From: JAMZMI01 sp964353015
GTDB taxonomy: Bacteria; Bacteroidota; Bacteroidia; Cytophagales; Cyclobacteriaceae
Assembly: GCA_964353015.1 (NCBI GenBank)
Contig: CAYGUA010000016.1
Coordinates: 49,590 to 113,589, forward strand
DNA: 64,000 bases
Direction: 5' to 3'
Position numbers and translations under genes: made by a program. Under the pieces are notes generated by a model, which did no database searches, was not told where the DNA came from, and was given only the letters and a program-made list of their open reading frames with translations. Shown in pieces: positions 61,800 through 64,000 of this stretch (the first letter of the stretch is position 1; every line of letters begins with the position of its first letter).

Positions 61800-61844
61800 T
61801 CATTGTGTTATTTTCCACCACCAGTATGTTCTTACTATTTTCAT
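61800..61844 (-). CDS. trpL: trp operon leader peptide with three consecutive Trp codons
   Basis: An ATG at 61844 opens a 14-codon frame, MKIVRTYWWWKITQ, ending in TGA at 61802-61800. The three TGG codons (61823-61815) are the only Trp codons and stand together, as expected of an attenuation leader. A ribosome stalled here by low Trp-tRNA leaves the antiterminator segment free. A ribosome reaching the stop blocks it. A weak promoter candidate is TTTG about 40-60 nt upstream with TGGATTTA 20 bp later. No Shine-Dalgarno is seen, which is normal in this phylum. Confidence 0.92.
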   Translation of the reverse strand: MKIVRTYWWWKITQ

Positions 61845-62004
61845 GCCGCTAAGCTAATTCGATCTTTAAAATAAATCCAACGATTCAAGAAAAAAATATC
61901 AAAATGATCGAAAAACTCGTTAGGCAGTTAGAAATTAATTTTTATTTAAAAACAAGCGATTAGACCTTGTTTAGTATTTATAAATATTGATTTAACTTGT
62001 ATAT

Positions 62005-62412
62005 ATGTTACCAATAGAAGATCAATTAAGTATGCTTGTCCACCTGTCAATGGCAGATGGAATCATTGCAAAAGAAGAAAAAGAACTAATACACGATATA
62101 GGAAAAAAGAGTGGCATGAGTGTAGACACTGTCGAGCACATTATCGCAAATCCTAAACCAGTTCCTAATCTGAATAATCTTATTCCTGATGAGAAATTTG
62201 AATATTTACACAATGTGATCCAGTTGATGAAGATTGATAAAAAGGTTCATCAAAAGGAAATTCACTTTTGTGAACGACTTGCGATGGCATTAGGATATAA
62301 ACCTGGAGTTGTAGCGGATCTATCAGCCTACATTTATTCAGATCCAAGTATAAGCACAAAAAGAAGTTACTTACGATCGATTGCAGATTCGCATCTGATG
62401 CCTAGAAAATAA
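62005..62412 (+). CDS. TerB-like protein
   Basis: The 135-residue all-helical protein has no signal peptide. The N-terminal part resembles TerB (LSMLVHLSMADGIIAKEEKELIHDIGKKSGMS), including the acidic ADGxxxxEE turn repeated as KIDKKVHQKEIHFCERLAMALGY. TerB-domain proteins are linked to tellurite resistance and envelope stress, but many single-gene members have no known function. No other ter genes are here, so tellurite resistance should not be assumed. Confidence 0.72.
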   Translation: MLPIEDQLSMLVHLSMADGIIAKEEKELIHDIGKKSGMSVDTVEHIIANPKPVPNLNNLIPDEKFEYLHNVIQLMKIDKKVHQKEIHFCERLAMALGYKPGVVADLSAYIYSDPSISTKRSYLRSIADSHLMPRK

Positions 62413-62439
62413 AAAAAGCCCGATTAATCGGGCTTTTTT
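62411..62439. terminator. Bidirectional intrinsic terminator
   Basis: The perfect palindrome GCCCGATTAATCGGGC is flanked by A-runs on the left and T-runs on the right, so it works for the TerB-like gene on + and the 82-residue gene on -. It overlaps the TerB stop. Confidence 0.92.
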
Positions 62440-62440
62440 A

Positions 62441-62689
62441 TTAAGCTTTTAAAGCTTTTTCTAAATCTTCGATAAGTTTCTTAGAAACTTTTTTGTCGTT
62501 AGTCTTTTTAAATTTTGTCAAAGCTTTCACGGCTTGTGCACCTTTAATGTAAAGGCCTTCTGCGTTTCCATCGTGAGCAAAGCTACCCAAACACCATTCG
62601 ATTTCGGAAACTAGCGCTTCTTCAATACCAAGTGTTGAAAATTTGTCTTTTGCTGCCTCAAGAGCTTTTTTAATTTTTTCTGCTGCCAT
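62441..62689 (-). CDS. Small conserved-looking helical protein of unknown function
   Basis: The 82-residue protein is rich in Lys, Ala and Glu (MAAEKIKKALEAAKDKF...KLIEDLEKALKA) and probably all-helical, with one central segment EIEWCLGSFAHDGNAEGLYIKGAQAVKAL. It has no signal peptide or membrane segment. It is not an obvious histone-like protein, because the basic residues are balanced by acidic ones. I do not recognise the family. It has the best-formed promoter in the window, suggesting good expression. Confidence 0.75.
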   Translation of the reverse strand: MAAEKIKKALEAAKDKFSTLGIEEALVSEIEWCLGSFAHDGNAEGLYIKGAQAVKALTKFKKTNDKKVSKKLIEDLEKALKA

Positions 62690-62715
62690 TGTAGTTGTTT
62701 TTTGTGATTCGCAAG

Positions 62716-62748
62716 CAAAATTAGAGTTATAATTATGAAAAAACCAAA
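62716..62748 (-). promoter_or_regulatory. Bacteroidota promoter (TTTG-21-TAATTTTG)
   Basis: Both elements match exactly on the minus strand: TTTG at 62748-62745 and TAATTTTG at 62723-62716, 21 bp apart. The start site would be about 20 nt before the ATG at 62689. Confidence 0.72.
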
Positions 62749-62781
62749 CAAATTAAATATTTAATGGATTATTCACAAATA

Positions 62782-62823
62782 AAAGAGCTGTTTTGTTGTA
62801 ATTTTAACAACAAAACGAGCTTT
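62782..62823 (-). terminator. Long A/T-rich hairpin, probable terminator of the barrel gene
   Basis: On the minus strand the arms AAAGCTCGTTTTGTTGT and ACAACAAAACAGCTCTTT pair over about 17 bp with one bulged base around a 7-nt loop, followed by TTTTATTT. It lies 28 nt after the stop at 62851. Confidence 0.7.
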
Positions 62824-62850
62824 CAATCAGATAAGCACATTTTAAGTTAC

Positions 62851-63546
62851 TTAATAATCCAACTTACCGAATGGAATTAAGTAGCCAACAGAAAAACCAA
62901 TGGTATAAAGATTTGAAAGATCAGGAATCCCAGTTTTAAAATCCTGATGATCAATCACACTACTAATATTGAAGGTTGCAAAGGCATCCAAATTGATTGC
63001 ACCAAAACTAAAATCCTTTTGCCCACCGACAGATGCTCGCACGCCATATCCTAATTTTCTATCTCTGGATGAGTCATATGTGTAAAAGTCTATTCCTTTT
63101 GAAGCCAGCACAGCCAAATCAGGTGTATCGTCCTTTTTGACATTTAACAAATATTCAAGATACCAGCCAAGTGAAAAGAAAGTCTTTGTACTTCCTCTAC
63201 CAAAATTGATGATAGCTTCCATTGGCAGTTGGATATAGCTCAGTTTCACACGGTATTTTGGCTCTTCGGTATCTAAAAACACCTGACCCCAACCTTTCTG
63301 ATCAAATGTAAGACCAGTCTGAAACCCTGGATTTACGATTGCATTTCGTTTTTTCGTGAAAATCTTCACGATTGCTCCCCCATTATAACCAGTCACAAAA
63401 TCGGTAGTTATGAATGTCGTATTAATGGTATGCTCAATATAGGCGGATGCCAATTGACCTCCAGCCTTGAAGCCCACATAGGTCTTAGTTTGACTAAAAG
63501 CCAAAAGCTGGATAAAAAGTAGAGCTGAAAAAATGAAATATTTCAT
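62851..63546 (-). CDS. Outer-membrane beta-barrel protein (OMP_b-brl_2-like)
   Basis: The 231-residue protein has a signal peptide (MKYFIFSALLFIQLLAFSQ) and barrel strands (TKTYVGFKAGGQLASAYIE, NPGFQTGLTFDQKGW, VKLSYIQLPMEAIINFG, KTFFSLGWYLEYLLNV, LGYGVRASVGGQKDF) with the SYIQLP motif common in PF13568 proteins. It ends TIGFSVGYLIPFGKLDY. The function is unknown. It is transcribed alone, with its own terminator hairpin. Confidence 0.8.
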   Translation of the reverse strand: MKYFIFSALLFIQLLAFSQTKTYVGFKAGGQLASAYIEHTINTTFITTDFVTGYNGGAIVKIFTKKRNAIVNPGFQTGLTFDQKGWGQVFLDTEEPKYRVKLSYIQLPMEAIINFGRGSTKTFFSLGWYLEYLLNVKKDDTPDLAVLASKGIDFYTYDSSRDRKLGYGVRASVGGQKDFSFGAINLDAFATFNISSVIDHQDFKTGIPDLSNLYTIGFSVGYLIPFGKLDY

Positions 63547-63712
63547 CGGGATGAATTCAAACGCAATATTAATCTAAACTATGGAAGACCTCCAATATTA
63601 CCTTGAGCTTACAATTCAAATCCAAACAGACAGATTATTTAATTTTCTATTAATCAAATCATGATTTGTTTTTGGATTCCTTCTGGCAAGGGATGATGTT
63701 ATTTGCTAAAAA

Positions 63713-63871
63713 ATGGATTTTATGGAAGATAACATAAATGAAGACACATCAGAATTAGACGATGTGTTGGATGATGCCTTTTTTAACAGGATCAATATTT
63801 TGGATGAGGATGATGACAATCAGAGCGATATCAAAACTGATAGCTATTTCAGATCTATCTCTGACTTATAA
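63713..63871 (+). CDS. Possible 52-residue acidic protein
   Basis: An ATG-to-TAA frame of 53 codons encodes a very acidic peptide (about 16 Asp/Glu against 3 Arg/Lys) with a central hydrophobic stretch (DDAFFNRINIL). A second ATG lies three codons in. It ends 15 nt before the predicted -33 box of the SRP RNA gene. There is no recognised family. The strong acidity and intact frame favour a real gene, but conservation cannot be tested here. Confidence 0.5.
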   Translation: MDFMEDNINEDTSELDDVLDDAFFNRINILDEDDDNQSDIKTDSYFRSISDL

Positions 63872-63885
63872 TTTCTAAAAAGCTA

Positions 63886-63915
63886 TTTCATACAATATTT
63901 CTTTGCTTAACTTTG
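63886..63915 (+). promoter_or_regulatory. Promoter of the SRP RNA (TTTC-18-TAACTTTG)
   Basis: The -7 element TAACTTTG (63908-63915) is an exact TAnnTTTG match. TTTC at 63886-63889 is one base from the -33 consensus, 18 bp away. The start site falls at the 5' end of the RNA. Confidence 0.7.
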
Positions 63916-63918
63916 CGC

Positions 63919-64000
63919 TCGGGCAAACAGGTACGACCAGCTCCTGCTGAATCCCCCAGGACCGGAAGGTAGCAAGGGTAGGCGGTTGTAGCGGTGCGAT
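63919..64000 (+). ncRNA. ffs: Signal recognition particle RNA (small bacterial type), cut by the window end
   Basis: The conserved SRP core is present: GACCAGCTCCTGCTGAAT, CCCCCAGGACCGGAAGG, TAGCAAGGGTA and GGCGGTTG, with the GGAA-type tetraloop (CCGGAAGG) and the asymmetric loops that bind Ffh. About 82 nt are visible. The 3' arm that closes the outer stem continues beyond 64000. Together with Ffh it targets membrane and secreted proteins. Confidence 0.93.

Noticed and set aside
61666..61857. A 63-residue plus-strand frame across the trp leader
   Set aside because: It is antisense to the leader peptide and attenuator and has no family features.
62005..62412. Tellurite resistance locus
   Set aside because: Only one TerB-like gene is present. 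No terA, terC, terD or terZ is nearby.
62441..62689. Histone H1-like assignment for the 82-residue protein
   Set aside because: Lys and Ala are frequent, but acidic residues balance the charge and there are no KKAAKK-type repeats.
1..64000. tRNA or rRNA genes, phage or insertion-sequence genes
   Set aside because: I saw no cloverleaf, rRNA core, integrase, transposase or capsid-type protein in any part. The only RNA gene found is the partial SRP RNA.

Overview
This window comes from a chromosome of a Bacteroidota bacterium, most probably of the order Cytophagales. The order-level guess is inference; no 16S rRNA gene is present. The phylum is supported by several exact or near matches to the Bacteroidota promoter (-7 TAnnTTTG, -33 TTTG), by near absence of Shine-Dalgarno sequences, by TonB and TonB-dependent receptor genes, by many small outer-membrane beta-barrel proteins, by a MetH split into two genes, and by Gfo/Idh, TIM-barrel and 3-keto-disaccharide hydrolase (DUF1080) sugar genes. 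Most of the window is a conserved chromosomal backbone. No phage, insertion sequence, CRISPR array, tRNA or rRNA was found.

Layout. 0-9.8 kb: an MBOAT O-acyltransferase with the start of its partner gene, a TonB-family protein, a UspA protein, a PAS sensor kinase overlapping a receiver-CRP regulator, an outer-membrane protein, a phospholipase D-like lipoprotein and an esterase. 9.9-14.5 kb: acetate module (CoA-transferase, ackA, pta). 14.9-16.4 kb: a beta-barrel protein and a class II amidotransferase. 16.6-24.9 kb: a co-directional run alaS-gatB-tlpA-like-lacI-galE-aldo/keto reductase. 25-31.2 kb: an M23 peptidase; a 2.3 kb cluster of three unknown envelope genes embedded in copies of a small palindromic repeat and bounded by two near-identical terminators; then a CapA-like protein, a MerR regulator and dprA. 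31.2-39.2 kb: the methionine/one-carbon block (split metH behind a SAM-I riboswitch, a broken four-helix-bundle gene, metF, an HMG-CoA-lyase-like gene, an SLC13 transporter). 39.3-40.2 kb: a divergent Ppx/GppA gene.

40.2-53.1 kb is one large minus-strand operon for uptake and oxidation of a glycoside. It contains an MFS permease, a Gfo/Idh oxidoreductase, two TIM-barrel isomerases, a giant lipoprotein with cytochrome c, PA14, propeller and DUF1080 domains, a second lipoprotein with a sugar-dehydrogenase propeller, PKD and cytochrome c, and a TonB-dependent receptor. A LacI-type operator palindrome lies upstream. 54.1-61.9 kb is a complete tryptophan operon, trpL-trpE-trpG-trpD-trpC-trpF-trpB-trpA, followed by a DAHP synthase gene. 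It is preceded by a classical attenuator: a 14-residue leader peptide with three consecutive Trp codons, an antiterminator and an intrinsic terminator. An assembly gap of 100 Ns lies in a heptanucleotide tandem repeat between trpB and trpA. 62-64 kb holds a TerB-like gene, two small conserved-looking genes, a tiny acidic ORF and the 5' part of the SRP RNA.

The most distinctive signals are the trp attenuator, the palindrome-studded three-gene cluster with duplicated flanking terminators (one pair differs by a compensatory base-pair swap), the back-to-back SAM riboswitch and possibly leaderless ppx promoter, and the two module-shuffled cytochrome c lipoproteins of the sugar operon. Nothing visible proves a wholly new defence or mobile system. 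The three-gene cluster is the part least explained by known families.
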